The notes under the pieces: model-generated
Databases searched by the model: none
What the model was told of the DNA's origin: nothing
Seen by the model: only the letters and a program-made list of their open reading frames with translations
DNA from: Candidatus Brevefilum sp.
GTDB taxonomy: Bacteria > Chloroflexota > Anaerolineae > Anaerolineales > Anaerolineaceae
Assembly: GCA_029210815.1 (NCBI GenBank)
Contig: JARGGB010000003.1
Span: 16,643 to 80,642, forward strand
Direction: 5' to 3'
Length of the DNA stretch: 64,000 nucleotides
Made by a program: the position numbers and the translations under genes
Part shown: positions 30,028 to 41,932 of the stretch, in pieces
Numbering within the stretch: position 1 is the first letter of the stretch
How the letters are laid out: each line of letters opens with the position of its first letter

Positions 30028-31575
30028 ATGAAGAAAATAGTAATTCACATCATTTTAGCAGCTGTGTTGAGCTTTGCTTTAGCTTTATTTATCCAAGTGC
30101 TCTTGCCATTTGGCGATTTCTGGAAAGGTACATTCGCTGCATTTTATTTATTGTTTTTTGTGAGCCTTTTCCTTTATCTGGCATGGTGCCTTTTTGGGAG
30201 TTCAAAAAATCTTGCAAGGTTGATGATCCTCGCTTTTATTCTTCGGCTGGGACCGGGAATGTTCTTAACCTGGGGCTTGCCTCAATTCGGTTATGAGGAA
30301 GCGCCGCAGCAAGCCGGCTTTGTGTTTCAGGATGCTTATCTTCGGGAGGGAAGCGCCTGGAATTTAGCCCAATCGGGCGAGCCATTGACCAGGGCATTCA
30401 GTGATGATTACACTGCCGATCAATACGGGGGGCTTTTAGCACTGGATGCCTTTGTTTACCGCTATATCAGTCCGGATGCTTATCGACCTGTTTTAATTTT
30501 AATTCTCACTGCTGGGGCTATGGCATTAAGTCTGCCATTTTTGATGGCAGTGGTAAGGCGCAGCATTGGCGAGACCGCCGCTTTATGGGCAGGATGGATT
30601 TTTGCCCTGTATCCTGAAGGCATCTTACTGGGCGCCGCCCAGATGCGGGAACCATATTTGATTTTGTGTTTTAGTTTATTAACATGGTCCGTGGCACAAT
30701 TTTTAGATCGTCGACGTTTGAAAATTGCTGTTCCTGTGATGATTGCAGGCACACTGGGCTTGTTCCTGTTTTCGTACCGGGTAGCCCTGCCCCTTGTGGG
30801 GATCATTTCCGCCTGGATTTGGCTGATGGAATCGGCTAAAGTGAAACAAAACTGGGTGAAAGGTGTGATCTGGTTTCTTGCATTCGCAGCCCTGGGGGGG
30901 ATTGCCTGGTTTTACAGGGATTGGGTTCAGGAGGTAATGTCCTGGGATGCAAAATTAACATTACTTGCCTCTGGCAGGATTCAGTTTGAGCTTGAATCCC
31001 TGCCAACATGGCTTCATTTTCCCTTTATTGTGGCTTACGGCGTATTTCAGCCGGTATTGCCTGCCGCAATTGCTGCGCCAGCACCGTGGATATGGCGGGG
31101 TTTAGGGATTTTTAGAGCTGCGGGTTGGTACGCACTCCTGTCGCTTTTGGCTTATGCTTTTGTGCGAATCCTGCGTTTGCCGTCTTCGCGCAAAAAACGC
31201 TGGTTAGCAGTGATGATTTTTTTTGTCTGGGTATGGGTGTTCGTCGCGTCCGCTCGAGCGGGGGGTGATCAATGGGATAACCCTCGTTACCGAACGATCC
31301 TTCTCCCCTGGATGGCAATCACGGCTGCATGGGTGATCAATTTTGTCAAGGAAACAAAGGATCGCTGGTTGGGCAGAGCTTTATTGATAGAAGGGATCTT
31401 TCTCGCCTTTTTCACGGAATGGTACATCAGCCGATATTATCCAGTCATTCCGCGTTTGGATTTCTGGTTGATGATCGTGTTGATAATCCTGTTGAGCTTG
31501 TTGGTCATCATTGGGGGATGGCTGCGGGAAAAAAAGCAAAAGAAACAAGAACGAGAGTCTTTGATTAAGCGTTGA
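30028..31575 (+). CDS. Polytopic membrane protein, probable glycan biosynthesis
   Basis: About 12 hydrophobic segments; sits inside the glycan island. Confidence 0.6.
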   Translation: MKKIVIHIILAAVLSFALALFIQVLLPFGDFWKGTFAAFYLLFFVSLFLYLAWCLFGSSKNLARLMILAFILRLGPGMFLTWGLPQFGYEEAPQQAGFVFQDAYLREGSAWNLAQSGEPLTRAFSDDYTADQYGGLLALDAFVYRYISPDAYRPVLILILTAGAMALSLPFLMAVVRRSIGETAALWAGWIFALYPEGILLGAAQMREPYLILCFSLLTWSVAQFLDRRRLKIAVPVMIAGTLGLFLFSYRVALPLVGIISAWIWLMESAKVKQNWVKGVIWFLAFAALGGIAWFYRDWVQEVMSWDAKLTLLASGRIQFELESLPTWLHFPFIVAYGVFQPVLPAAIAAPAPWIWRGLGIFRAAGWYALLSLLAYAFVRILRLPSSRKKRWLAVMIFFVWVWVFVASARAGGDQWDNPRYRTILLPWMAITAAWVINFVKETKDRWLGRALLIEGIFLAFFTEWYISRYYPVIPRLDFWLMIVLIILLSLLVIIGGWLREKKQKKQERESLIKR

Positions 31576-31699
31576 GTTCCTGATCATTCTACGTAAATGA
31601 TGATGAAAACAACTTTACCTGGAAGCTCAGTAATCGGACTTCTAAAGCCGATAATGTTCCTATTTCCAAGGCGGATATATTATTGAACAACAGGTTTGC

Positions 31700-32792
<1,093 letters not shown>

Positions 32793-32801
32793 TTTATCGT
32801 T

Positions 32802-33650
32802 ATGGAAAACAGCCACCAGCAGGGTAAACAAAGTCCCATCATCTATTTGCGACCGTCCAAAGGATGGTTGTCGATTGATTTTAAGGAATTGTGGCGTTAT
32901 CGGGAATTGATTTTTTTCCTGACATGGCGAGATATCAAGGTGCGCTACAAACAGGCTGTCCTTGGGATTTCCTGGGCAGTATTGCAGCCTTTACTGACCA
33001 CCTTGATTTTCACAGTGATTTTTGGAATTTTACTCAAAACCCCATCACAGGATTTACCCTACCCTTTGTTTTCGATGTCAGCTTTGCTGCCCTGGCAGTT
33101 ATTTTCAACGGCATTACAACGGTCGAGCGTCAGCCTGGTTGGCAACGCCAACTTGCTTACAAAAATTTATTTTCCACGGCTTGCAATACCGCTCTCATCG
33201 GTTTTTGCTGCCCTCGTGGATTTTGCCGTATCTTTCGTGGTCTTACTGCTTGTGATGGCTTATTACCAGTATTGGCCGGGATGGAACATTCTCTGGCTTA
33301 TTCCCATTGTGCTGCTGGCATTGCTGACAGCGCTGGCGGTTGGACTGTGGCTGTCTGCCCTCAACGTGCAGTACCGGGATATTCAACACATGGTGCCATT
33401 CCTTATCCAGGTCTGGATGTATGCGTCCCCCATTGTTTATCCCATTGAGACCATCCCGGAAGGTATTTGGCGCTCATTATACGGCCTTAATCCCATGGTG
33501 GGTGTGATCCAGGGTTTCCGCTGGGCTTTATTAGGCGGCACACCCCCTGATATCACCATGCTGATCTCGATTATTGTGGTCGTGGTGCTTTTAATCAGCG
33601 GTTTGTATTATTTCCGGCGGATGGAAAAGACCTTCGCCGATGTTGTTTAG
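32802..33650 (+). CDS. Polysaccharide ABC exporter permease (Wzm type)
   Basis: FLTWRDIKVRYKQAVLGISWAVLQPL; ABC-2 membrane layout. Confidence 0.92.
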   Translation: MENSHQQGKQSPIIYLRPSKGWLSIDFKELWRYRELIFFLTWRDIKVRYKQAVLGISWAVLQPLLTTLIFTVIFGILLKTPSQDLPYPLFSMSALLPWQLFSTALQRSSVSLVGNANLLTKIYFPRLAIPLSSVFAALVDFAVSFVVLLLVMAYYQYWPGWNILWLIPIVLLALLTALAVGLWLSALNVQYRDIQHMVPFLIQVWMYASPIVYPIETIPEGIWRSLYGLNPMVGVIQGFRWALLGGTPPDITMLISIIVVVVLLISGLYYFRRMEKTFADVV

Positions 33651-33656
33651 GAACTT

Positions 33657-34940
33657 ATGTCAGAATTAGCAATACGTGTTGAAAACATATCAAAACAGTA
33701 TCGCATTGGTTTAGCCCAGGAACGCCCAGACACCTTGCGAGACTTGTTAACGATGGGTTTTCGACGTTTCAAACATAAACTAAGCCGAAAAGGGAGCGGA
33801 AGATACGATGACCCCGGGCATATCTGGGCATTGAAAGATGTCTCCTTTGAGGTTGAACGCGGCCAGGTTTTGGGGATTGTCGGTCGGAATGGCGCAGGGA
33901 AAAGCACGCTTCTAAAGATCCTTTCCCGTGTTACGGACCCGACGGAAGGCTATGGGGAAATTCATGGTCGTGTTGGCTCCTTGTTGGAAGTAGGCACGGG
34001 TTTTCATCCTGAACTTTCAGGAAGGGAAAACATCTACTTAAATGGCGCAATACTGGGCATGCGCCGTGAAGAAATTAACCGGAAGTTTGACGAAATCGTT
34101 GAATTTTCCGAAGTTGGTAAATTTATTGACACCCCGGTCAAACGTTTTTCGAGCGGCATGTATTTAAGGCTGGCTTTTGCCGTTGCTGCCCATCTGGAAC
34201 CGGAGATCCTGGTTGTGGATGAGGTTCTGGCGGTCGGTGATGCTGAATTCCAGCGCAAATGCCTGGGGAAGATGAACGATGTCGCCCAGGAAGGCAGGAC
34301 GGTTTTATTCGTCAGCCATAATATGTCCGCCATACTGCGCCTGACGCAAGAAACCATTGTTCTTGACCAGGGCAAGATTGTATTACGGGCGCCAACGCCA
34401 GAAGCTGTGGACCATTACCTGAACATGGGCTTGACCAAGCAGGGGGAACGTTTTTGGACGGAGGAAGAATTGGGCGGCAAATCGGACGCCTTCAAGCCAG
34501 CGGCATTGCGGGTTTTGAACACGGGTGGCAAAGTCGTTGACACCGTCAACGCTGCTGAAGGTTTTTCTGTCGAATTTGAGTATCAGCTAACAGAAGCAAT
34601 CAGCGGTTTAAGAGTTGGTTTGTATATGATGACCACCCGTGGGGAGTATGTTTTCACCACCTTTGATACCGATGATCCTGAGCTTTACCAGGAATACAGC
34701 CTTCGACCCGCCGGGTATTATATGAGTAAATGCCATATTCCGCCGAATTTGATGAATGAGGGACGTTTCATATTGGGCTTGAACGCCAGTGTCTATCGCA
34801 TTCGAAGATATTTTCAAGAAGATAAAGCATTAACCTTCACCGTGGATGCAACAGGTGCCCCGGGGACCCATTGGCCAGAACAGCGATTGGGACCTGTGCG
34901 TCCTCAATTTGACTGGTACATTGAGCACAAAGAAAAATAA
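33657..34940 (+). CDS. Polysaccharide ABC exporter ATPase (Wzt type) with C-terminal carbohydrate-binding domain
   Basis: GIVGRNGAGKSTLLKILSRVTDPTEG; FSSGMYLRLAFAVAAHLEPEILVVDEVLAVGDAEFQ; Wzt-C-like C-terminus. Confidence 0.93.
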   Translation: MSELAIRVENISKQYRIGLAQERPDTLRDLLTMGFRRFKHKLSRKGSGRYDDPGHIWALKDVSFEVERGQVLGIVGRNGAGKSTLLKILSRVTDPTEGYGEIHGRVGSLLEVGTGFHPELSGRENIYLNGAILGMRREEINRKFDEIVEFSEVGKFIDTPVKRFSSGMYLRLAFAVAAHLEPEILVVDEVLAVGDAEFQRKCLGKMNDVAQEGRTVLFVSHNMSAILRLTQETIVLDQGKIVLRAPTPEAVDHYLNMGLTKQGERFWTEEELGGKSDAFKPAALRVLNTGGKVVDTVNAAEGFSVEFEYQLTEAISGLRVGLYMMTTRGEYVFTTFDTDDPELYQEYSLRPAGYYMSKCHIPPNLMNEGRFILGLNASVYRIRRYFQEDKALTFTVDATGAPGTHWPEQRLGPVRPQFDWYIEHKEK

Positions 34941-34942
34941 TT

Positions 34943-36526
34943 ATGGAAAAACGTGCGATCAAAAAAGTTCTAGGCGAACTGCCTTATACCGTTGAACTCT
35001 ACTGGCAGCTCATCCAGCGGCACAAGCCCTGGCAGGCGCATTTCAATCTTGACTTCCTTGAAGCAGAATTAGCCGAGGCTGTTGCACAGGTGCAGCCCTT
35101 TGTTGAAAAAGCCCCGCGAGGCAAACGGATTTTTATTTTTGCGTCCCTTCATTATTGGATCGAGTATTCAACTTTCCTGGCGCTTGCACTGGCAGGAAAG
35201 GGGCACCAGGTGACATTTTCTTACATGCCCTATGGCAGCTGGGATAAACCGATCGAGAAGTTTGACCTTCGAGGGCAAAATTTATATGCTCGCCAGGTAT
35301 TAAGCCGGGCAGCTTCAGCAATAAAAATACAATCTTTGCTGGATATTCAGCCTTTATCAAGAAATTTACCGGTCGAATTAGAAGCTGCTGTAGAGGAAGT
35401 GAGCACTTTTGATACCCAGTACACCTTGCAAGTTGAGGATATTGACACCAGCAATCCCCTCTACCAGCTCCGATATGAACGCAACAATGAAGCCGCATTG
35501 AATGGGCGGGCATGGCTGTCGGCGCATAAACCGGATGTGGTCATATTGCCCAACGGTACCATTCAGGAGATGGGCGTCCTGTTCAGGGTGGCGAAATATT
35601 TAAAGATTCCAACAGTCACCTTTGAATTTGGCGATAAGCGTGAACATATCTGGCTGGCGCAAGACTCAGAGATTATGCGCCATGAGACGGACAGCCTGTG
35701 GAATGCACGTGGTGATCAAGCCCTTGATGAAGCTCAGCTTGAGCAATTGCATGCCTTGTTCTCTGCACGTGTGGATGCAAAAACATGGAAAAATTTCACA
35801 CGGAAATGGCAGGACACACCAACAAAAGGCGGCGCGTTTATCAGGAAAAAACTGAATCTGGATGATCGCCCTGTTGTTCTTTTAGCAACCAATGTCCTTG
35901 GGGACAGCTTAACCCTTGATCGCCAGGTCTTCAGTAAAACGATGGCGGATTGGATTGAGAAAAGTGTGCGTTTTTTTGTTGATCGCAAAGATGTCCAGCT
36001 TTTAATCCGCGTGCATCCCGGTGAAATGCTGACACACGGCACATCCATGGTCGATGTTGTTAAGGCTGAACTCGAGGAAATCCCTGAGCATATTCACCTG
36101 ATTGAGCCAGATGAAAAAATTAACACCTATGACATCATGGATATTGCTGACTTAGGGATGGTTTATACGACAACCGTTGGTTTAGAAATGGCAATGCGCG
36201 GCATCCCTGTGATTGTTGCAGGACAAACGCATTACAGAAATCGCGGATTTACCCATGATCCCGTTACCTGGGAAAGCTATTTTGACACTCTAAATGGACT
36301 ATTAGGAGATTTGGCTACTGCGCCTTTATCCCAGGATCAAATTGAACTTGCATGGCGCTATGCTTATTTATTCTTTTTTGAATTTCCCAAGCCTTTCCCG
36401 TGGCATTTGGTTGACCTCAAGAAGGATATTAAATCAAGACCCCTGGGCTTTGTCCTGGGTGAAGAAGGACAGCAGCGTTACGACCAAACCTTTGAGTATC
36501 TCACCGGAACCCCGCTTAAGTGGTAA
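34943..36526 (+). CDS. Surface carbohydrate biosynthesis protein, GT-B/KpsS-KpsC-like
   Basis: VQLLIRVHPGEM...YTTTVGLEMAMRGIPVIVAGQ motifs; paralogue at 48726. Confidence 0.65.
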   Translation: MEKRAIKKVLGELPYTVELYWQLIQRHKPWQAHFNLDFLEAELAEAVAQVQPFVEKAPRGKRIFIFASLHYWIEYSTFLALALAGKGHQVTFSYMPYGSWDKPIEKFDLRGQNLYARQVLSRAASAIKIQSLLDIQPLSRNLPVELEAAVEEVSTFDTQYTLQVEDIDTSNPLYQLRYERNNEAALNGRAWLSAHKPDVVILPNGTIQEMGVLFRVAKYLKIPTVTFEFGDKREHIWLAQDSEIMRHETDSLWNARGDQALDEAQLEQLHALFSARVDAKTWKNFTRKWQDTPTKGGAFIRKKLNLDDRPVVLLATNVLGDSLTLDRQVFSKTMADWIEKSVRFFVDRKDVQLLIRVHPGEMLTHGTSMVDVVKAELEEIPEHIHLIEPDEKINTYDIMDIADLGMVYTTTVGLEMAMRGIPVIVAGQTHYRNRGFTHDPVTWESYFDTLNGLLGDLATAPLSQDQIELAWRYAYLFFFEFPKPFPWHLVDLKKDIKSRPLGFVLGEEGQQRYDQTFEYLTGTPLKW

Positions 36527-36766
36527 GTGCATTTATATTTTTTTTATTGATCTTTTTCCCTAAAAAATCCCACTTGTTGTTTGAAATGCTTGCCCAATAG
36601 GTCATTGGCTGGGATAATAAAAGCTTGTCTGGGAAAGGATTATTTGTTCTCCCTGAAACGATTTTGTGGATTTTGAGAAATTGACGTTTTTCCAGAAGAC
36701 CCTAAGTGAATAGAACCGCCTATGCTAATTTGACGCGGACCAATTATAATGACTGCAGGTAAATAA

Positions 36767-37675
36767 ATGATGACTAAAGAAGACTCGAAAAAGGATGTTA
36801 AAGAATTTTTCAACCAGGTCGGCTGGAAACTCATAGACCAATCCCTGTATCAAAACGCTCAATTTGAGGATTTGCGACCCGTATCAAAAGAATACATCCA
36901 TCGCTGCCATATGAGGGTCAATAAACATCTCTCGCCAAAGGGGCGTTTCTTCCTGGATGCAGGGTCAGGGCCGGTACAATATCCAGAATACCTGACGTAC
37001 TCTGAAGATTATGATGCCCGTGTATGTATGGACATTTCTATTGTAGCATTGCAGGAAGCAAGGAAGCGGTTAGGGGATCACGGCAGGTATATTGTTGGAG
37101 ATATTGCTCGTCTACCTTTCAAAAAGGATGCTTTTGACGGGATCGTTTCCTTGCACACGATTCATCACGTCTCAATGGAAGACAAATTGCCTGCCTACGA
37201 GGAGCTTTATCGAACACTGACCCCTGGTCACTCGATGGTGGTTGTTAATGGCTGGACGAAAGCGCCCCTGATGACCCGGCTTTCACCTTTTATGGACTTT
37301 ATGAAACGCTTTAGGGGTTGGTGGCTGCGAAAAGTTAAAAAACAGCCATTAAAAGGTGCTGAGGCTATGGATAAGGCGGCGGATTTGAGCGAAGCCGCAG
37401 AAGCAGAGACGACAAAGCCGCCAGAAGGGACATATGTGCAAAAACTGACTGCAGCCTGGCTGACACAGGCTTTAGAGGGAAGAATGGATTACGAAATTCT
37501 TGTCTGGCGCAGCGTCAGTGTTCGGTTCTTACGCTCTGTAATTTACCCGGATTGGGGTGGACGTTTTTGGCTCAAGGTCTTGTTCTTGCTCGAGGAGATA
37601 TTCCCCCGTCTTTTGGGACGCATTGGGCAGTATCCCCTGGTCGTTGTCAATAAACCTCCAGAAGAAAAGAAATAA
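36767..37675 (+). CDS. SAM-dependent methyltransferase
   Basis: FLDAGSGPVQYPEY; IVGDIARLPFKKDAFDGIVSLHTIHHV. Confidence 0.85.
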   Translation: MMTKEDSKKDVKEFFNQVGWKLIDQSLYQNAQFEDLRPVSKEYIHRCHMRVNKHLSPKGRFFLDAGSGPVQYPEYLTYSEDYDARVCMDISIVALQEARKRLGDHGRYIVGDIARLPFKKDAFDGIVSLHTIHHVSMEDKLPAYEELYRTLTPGHSMVVVNGWTKAPLMTRLSPFMDFMKRFRGWWLRKVKKQPLKGAEAMDKAADLSEAAEAETTKPPEGTYVQKLTAAWLTQALEGRMDYEILVWRSVSVRFLRSVIYPDWGGRFWLKVLFLLEEIFPRLLGRIGQYPLVVVNKPPEEKK

Positions 37676-37723
37676 GAAATCGCAAGTAAAGTATAATTTT
37701 GTCAAAACCCCAGGAGTGATACT

Positions 37724-38731
37724 ATGGATTGGAAAGATAAAAGCGTATTGGTAACCGGTGGGACGGGTTCTTTTGGCCGAAAATTTGTTGAGGTCATGAT
37801 GAAATCCTACCATCCCCACCGCTTGATCGTTTACAGCCGTGACGAACTCAAGCAGCATGAAATGCGCACGTCCGGTTTAGACTATCCAAACTTACGCTAT
37901 TTTATTGGCGATGTGCGCGACTTGCCAAGGTTAACGCGCGCTTTTAATGGTGTTGATATTGTTGTCCACGCAGCCGCACTCAAACAGGTACCGGCTTGTG
38001 AATATAATCCGATGGAAGCAGTTAAGACCAACATTTTGGGCAGCAGCAATGTTGTTGACGCTGCGCTGGATGCAGGCGTCGAAAAGGTTCTTGCATTGAG
38101 CACGGATAAGGCGGTCAACCCGGTGAATTTGTACGGTGCAACAAAACTGGCTGCAGAAAAATTAATGGTTCAGAGCAACGCTTATGCCGGCGGGATGACA
38201 ACCCGATTTAGCTGTGTTCGCTATGGCAATGTGGTTGGTTCACGCGGCAGCGTTGTTCCATTGTTCATTCAGCAGCGATCCAAAGGCGAAATCACCCTGA
38301 CGGATGAGCGCATGACACGATTCTGGATTTCACTGGACCAGGGTGTTCAATTTGTGATTCGATGTATTGAAGAAATGCAGGGCGGTGAGGTCTTTGTCCC
38401 AAAGATCCCCAGCATGAAGATGGTCGACCTGGCGCATGCCCTTGCCCCGAGTGCTGAGATTAAAATTATTGGCATTCGTCCCGGCGAAAAGCTTCATGAA
38501 GTCTTGATCTCAGAGGATGAAGCGCGTTCAACCATTGAGCTGGAAGATATGTATGTTGTACAGCCGGCAGCGGCATTATGGTTTGGTCACGCATGGTCAG
38601 AAGCTGGCAAACCACTGCCTGACGGCTACCACTACGCCAGCGATAATAATGAAGATTGGCTAACCGTTGATGAGATCCACAAAATGGTCGCGCCAATTGA
38701 GATAAAAATGGAGAAAGGCATGCGCGCATAA
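37724..38731 (+). CDS. pseB: UDP-N-acetylglucosamine 4,6-dehydratase, PseB/FlaA1-like
   Basis: VLVTGGTGSFGRKFVEVMM...YSRDELKQHEM; LALSTDKAVNPVNLYGATKLAAEKL; VFVPKIPSMKMVDLAHALAP. Confidence 0.88.
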   Translation: MDWKDKSVLVTGGTGSFGRKFVEVMMKSYHPHRLIVYSRDELKQHEMRTSGLDYPNLRYFIGDVRDLPRLTRAFNGVDIVVHAAALKQVPACEYNPMEAVKTNILGSSNVVDAALDAGVEKVLALSTDKAVNPVNLYGATKLAAEKLMVQSNAYAGGMTTRFSCVRYGNVVGSRGSVVPLFIQQRSKGEITLTDERMTRFWISLDQGVQFVIRCIEEMQGGEVFVPKIPSMKMVDLAHALAPSAEIKIIGIRPGEKLHEVLISEDEARSTIELEDMYVVQPAAALWFGHAWSEAGKPLPDGYHYASDNNEDWLTVDEIHKMVAPIEIKMEKGMRA

Positions 38732-39648
38732 TGCGTTTGCTGGTTACCGGTGTCAGCGGTCTTTTGGGCTTGAATTTGGGTCTTCTGGCGCATCATTTGG
38801 GGTACGAGGTTATTGGGCTGGTACATTCGCATCAACTGCAAGGCGTCCCATTTAAAATTGAAGCAGTTGACCTTTTAGAAACACCAAAAGCGCTTGACAC
38901 TATAAAGGGCTTGCAGCCTGATGCGATTATCCACTGCGCTGCAATTGCCAATTTGCATCAAGCCGAGAAGTTCCCGGATCTTGCACTAACATTAAATGCC
39001 GACGTACCGGGGGAACTTGCCGAAGCCGCTTTTGAATGGGGTTTCCCTTTTTTGCATATTTCGACTGACGCAATTTTCGACGGAGAAAAAGGTGCATACG
39101 TTGAAACCGATCCCCCAAATCCATTGAGCGTCTATGCCCGCAGCAAACTGGCTGGTGAGCACCGTGTTCAAGAAGTAAATCCAAACGCCCTGATTGCCAG
39201 GGTGGTTTTTTATGGTTGGAGTCTTTCAGGGAATCGCAGTTTATCTGAATTTTTTTATAATAACTTAAAGAACCAGGTGCCGCATAAGGGATTCATTGAC
39301 ACCTTTTTCAGCCCGCTCTACGTGGAGGATTTGGTTGAAGTCTTGCTTGAAATGCTTGAGAAAAATCTAAAGGGTGTGTATCATGTGGTTAGCCCGGAGC
39401 ATTTGAGCAAGTATGAATTTGGTGTCAGGATTGCAGAAAAATTTGGTTTTGATCCAAACCTGGTCCAGCCCATTAAAATGAGCGAGATGAAGCGTGAAGC
39501 CCCACGTTCGCTAAAACTCATATTGGATCCTGGAAAAGTACAAAAAGACCTTGGTCATCCGCTGCCCTCTGTGGAGGGCGGTATTGATCGATTATATCAA
39601 CGATGGCAGGAAGGCTATCATCTAAAACTTCAGCGTTTTTCATGTTGA
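38731..39648 (+). CDS. SDR-family sugar reductase, RmlD-like
   Basis: RLLVTGVSGLLGLNLGLLAHHLG; FLHISTDAIFDGEKGAYVETDPPNPLSVYARSKLAGE. Confidence 0.82.
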   Translation: MRLLVTGVSGLLGLNLGLLAHHLGYEVIGLVHSHQLQGVPFKIEAVDLLETPKALDTIKGLQPDAIIHCAAIANLHQAEKFPDLALTLNADVPGELAEAAFEWGFPFLHISTDAIFDGEKGAYVETDPPNPLSVYARSKLAGEHRVQEVNPNALIARVVFYGWSLSGNRSLSEFFYNNLKNQVPHKGFIDTFFSPLYVEDLVEVLLEMLEKNLKGVYHVVSPEHLSKYEFGVRIAEKFGFDPNLVQPIKMSEMKREAPRSLKLILDPGKVQKDLGHPLPSVEGGIDRLYQRWQEGYHLKLQRFSC

Positions 39649-39678
39649 ATCATTTTCTTTTGAATTGAGAGGCGAGAT

Positions 39679-40749
39679 ATGACTTTAATAATTGGAAAAA
39701 ATCTGATTGGGAAAGATCATCCAACGTATTTCATTGCAGATATTGCAGCAAATCACGACGGGAGTTTAGAGCGTGCCAAGCTCTTGATACGTTTGGCAAA
39801 AGAAGCAGGGGCGGATGCGGCGAAATTCCAAAATTTCCAGGCACCAAAGATTGTTTCTGATTACGGATTCACACATATGAATGCCCAGGTTTCTCACCAG
39901 GCAAAATGGGAGAAATCAGTTACCGAGGTATACGCCTCAGCTTCGATCCCATTTGAATGGACACCGATCCTCAAAGAAACCTGTGATGAGGTTGGCATTG
40001 ACTATTTCTCGTCACCCTACGATTTTGAGGCGATTGATATGCTGGATTCCTATGTGCCGGCGTACAAAATCGGATCCGGTGATATCACCTGGATTGAAGC
40101 CTGTGAGAGGATCGCAAGCAAAGGCAAGCCCGTTCTGCTTGCCACGGGAGCGTCTGATATTAGCGATGTTCAGCGAGCAGTGCATGCCATCGTAAACATA
40201 AACCCTCAACTGGTTTTGATGCAGTGTAATACAAACTACACCGCAGCAGATGGCAATTTTGACAATATCCATTTGCTTGTCCTCAAAACCTACCAAAATA
40301 TGTTCCCGCAACTGGTTCTGGGATTATCAGACCACACCCACGGGCATGCCACCGTTCTGGGCGCCGTTGCTTTAGGCGCAAGGGTGATTGAGAAGCATTT
40401 TACTGATGACAATAATCGTGTCGGGCCCGATCATCCCTTTGCTATGAACCCTCAAACCTGGGCGGAAATGGTTACAGCCACCCGCCAGCTGGAGCGTGCA
40501 CTGGGCTCAGGGGATAAATTTGTCGCAGATAACGAGCAGGAGACGGTGATCATCCAGAGGCGCTGCCTCCGGGCTGCCCGGGCAATTCAACGCGGCGAAA
40601 CGATGATGCGCGATATGATCGAAGTTCTCAGGCCGGCAACACAGGGTGCGATCATGCCCTATGAAATTGAAGATCTGCTTGGGTTGAGAGCTATAGAACA
40701 AATTCCTGCCGGGCAGGAATTGCGCTGGACCCAGTTTGGTAATCCCTAA
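39679..40749 (+). CDS. NeuB/PseI-family nonulosonate synthase with SAF domain
   Basis: FIADIAANHDGSLERAKLLIRLAKEAGADAAKFQNF; IGSGDITWIEACERIASKGKPVLLATGAS; C-terminal SAF-like segment. Confidence 0.9.
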   Translation: MTLIIGKNLIGKDHPTYFIADIAANHDGSLERAKLLIRLAKEAGADAAKFQNFQAPKIVSDYGFTHMNAQVSHQAKWEKSVTEVYASASIPFEWTPILKETCDEVGIDYFSSPYDFEAIDMLDSYVPAYKIGSGDITWIEACERIASKGKPVLLATGASDISDVQRAVHAIVNINPQLVLMQCNTNYTAADGNFDNIHLLVLKTYQNMFPQLVLGLSDHTHGHATVLGAVALGARVIEKHFTDDNNRVGPDHPFAMNPQTWAEMVTATRQLERALGSGDKFVADNEQETVIIQRRCLRAARAIQRGETMMRDMIEVLRPATQGAIMPYEIEDLLGLRAIEQIPAGQELRWTQFGNP

Positions 40750-40778
40750 AATCACACCCCTGTCATAAGGATAATAAA

Positions 40779-41870
40779 ATGCGTGTGCTTTATTTCACGG
40801 AAGGGGACAGCCCACATGATCAGCGCTTTTTACGCGCCCTTTCTGGAACGGCTCATAATGTTTATGCCTTAAGGCAAAAAGAATGCACTCCAACCACACC
40901 AGATGGAATTGTTGAATTAGATTGGCCTGGCGGTCAACCCAATTGGCGCTATTGGGGTGGATGGGAAAAGGCTTTAATCCAATTTCAAAAGATCCTGGAT
41001 GAAATTCAACCAGATGTCGTTCATGCAGGACCCATACAGGGACCTGCCTTGTTGACTGCGCTTTCAGGTTTTCAGAACCTGGTGACCATGTCCTGGGGGT
41101 CAGACATATTAGCACGGGCACAGCGCAGCCCCTGGACACGGTGTGCAACAAAATATGCTCTTGATCACACAAAAGTGTTTTTAGGCGACTGCCAAACTGT
41201 GATTGACGCGGCAAAAACTTACGGCTTTCCCGAAGAAAGAAGCCTTCGTTTTCCATGGGGCGTTGACCTTCAACATTTTTCACCCCAAAATGGAAAAGCT
41301 GAAGGAGAGGCATTGCGGAGAAGCCTGGGATGGGACGATAAATTTATCATTCTGTGCAATAGAAGCTGGTATCCAATTTACGGTGTGGATGTTCTTGCAA
41401 AAGCTTTTGTGGCAAGCGCAGAGGAGAATAACGAATTACGATTGCTGCTTGTGGGCGATGGACCCCAATCCGATTATATCCACAGTATTCTAGTCCCTGT
41501 TGAGGATAAGGCGCATTTTCCCGGCTGGGAGGATCAAACGGATTTGCCAGGCGTCTATTGTGGGGCAGACCTTTTTGTTAGCCCCTCGCATTGTGATGGC
41601 TCATCCATCTCATTACTTGAAGCCCTGGCATGCGGACGTCCCGTGCTGGTTTCGGATATACCCTCGAATAAGGAATGGATCAAGCCGGGAGAGACAGGTG
41701 AACTTTTCACCGATGGAGATCCGGCAGCATTAATAGAAAAAATCTTATTGATGGCAGGTCATTTTGATCTGGCGCATTACGGCGAGAATGCGAGGTTTTT
41801 GGCCGAGGCGCAAGCAGATTGGGATCAAAACTTCGAAAAATTATTGCAGGCTTATCATATGGCTTTGTGA
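40779..41870 (+). CDS. Glycosyltransferase family 4 type protein
   Basis: DLFVSPSHCDGSSISLLEALACGRPVLVSDIPSNKEWI. Confidence 0.9.
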   Translation: MRVLYFTEGDSPHDQRFLRALSGTAHNVYALRQKECTPTTPDGIVELDWPGGQPNWRYWGGWEKALIQFQKILDEIQPDVVHAGPIQGPALLTALSGFQNLVTMSWGSDILARAQRSPWTRCATKYALDHTKVFLGDCQTVIDAAKTYGFPEERSLRFPWGVDLQHFSPQNGKAEGEALRRSLGWDDKFIILCNRSWYPIYGVDVLAKAFVASAEENNELRLLLVGDGPQSDYIHSILVPVEDKAHFPGWEDQTDLPGVYCGADLFVSPSHCDGSSISLLEALACGRPVLVSDIPSNKEWIKPGETGELFTDGDPAALIEKILLMAGHFDLAHYGENARFLAEAQADWDQNFEKLLQAYHMAL

Positions 41871-41932
41871 ATTTTGTTTCTGGTGATGATTGCATTAGAA
41901 TTTAAATCACAGATCAATAGAAAAGAAAAAGA

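Noticed and set aside
32891-33448. Plus-strand 185-aa ORF
   Set aside because: Out-of-frame overlap inside the Wzm-type permease, which has clear family motifs.
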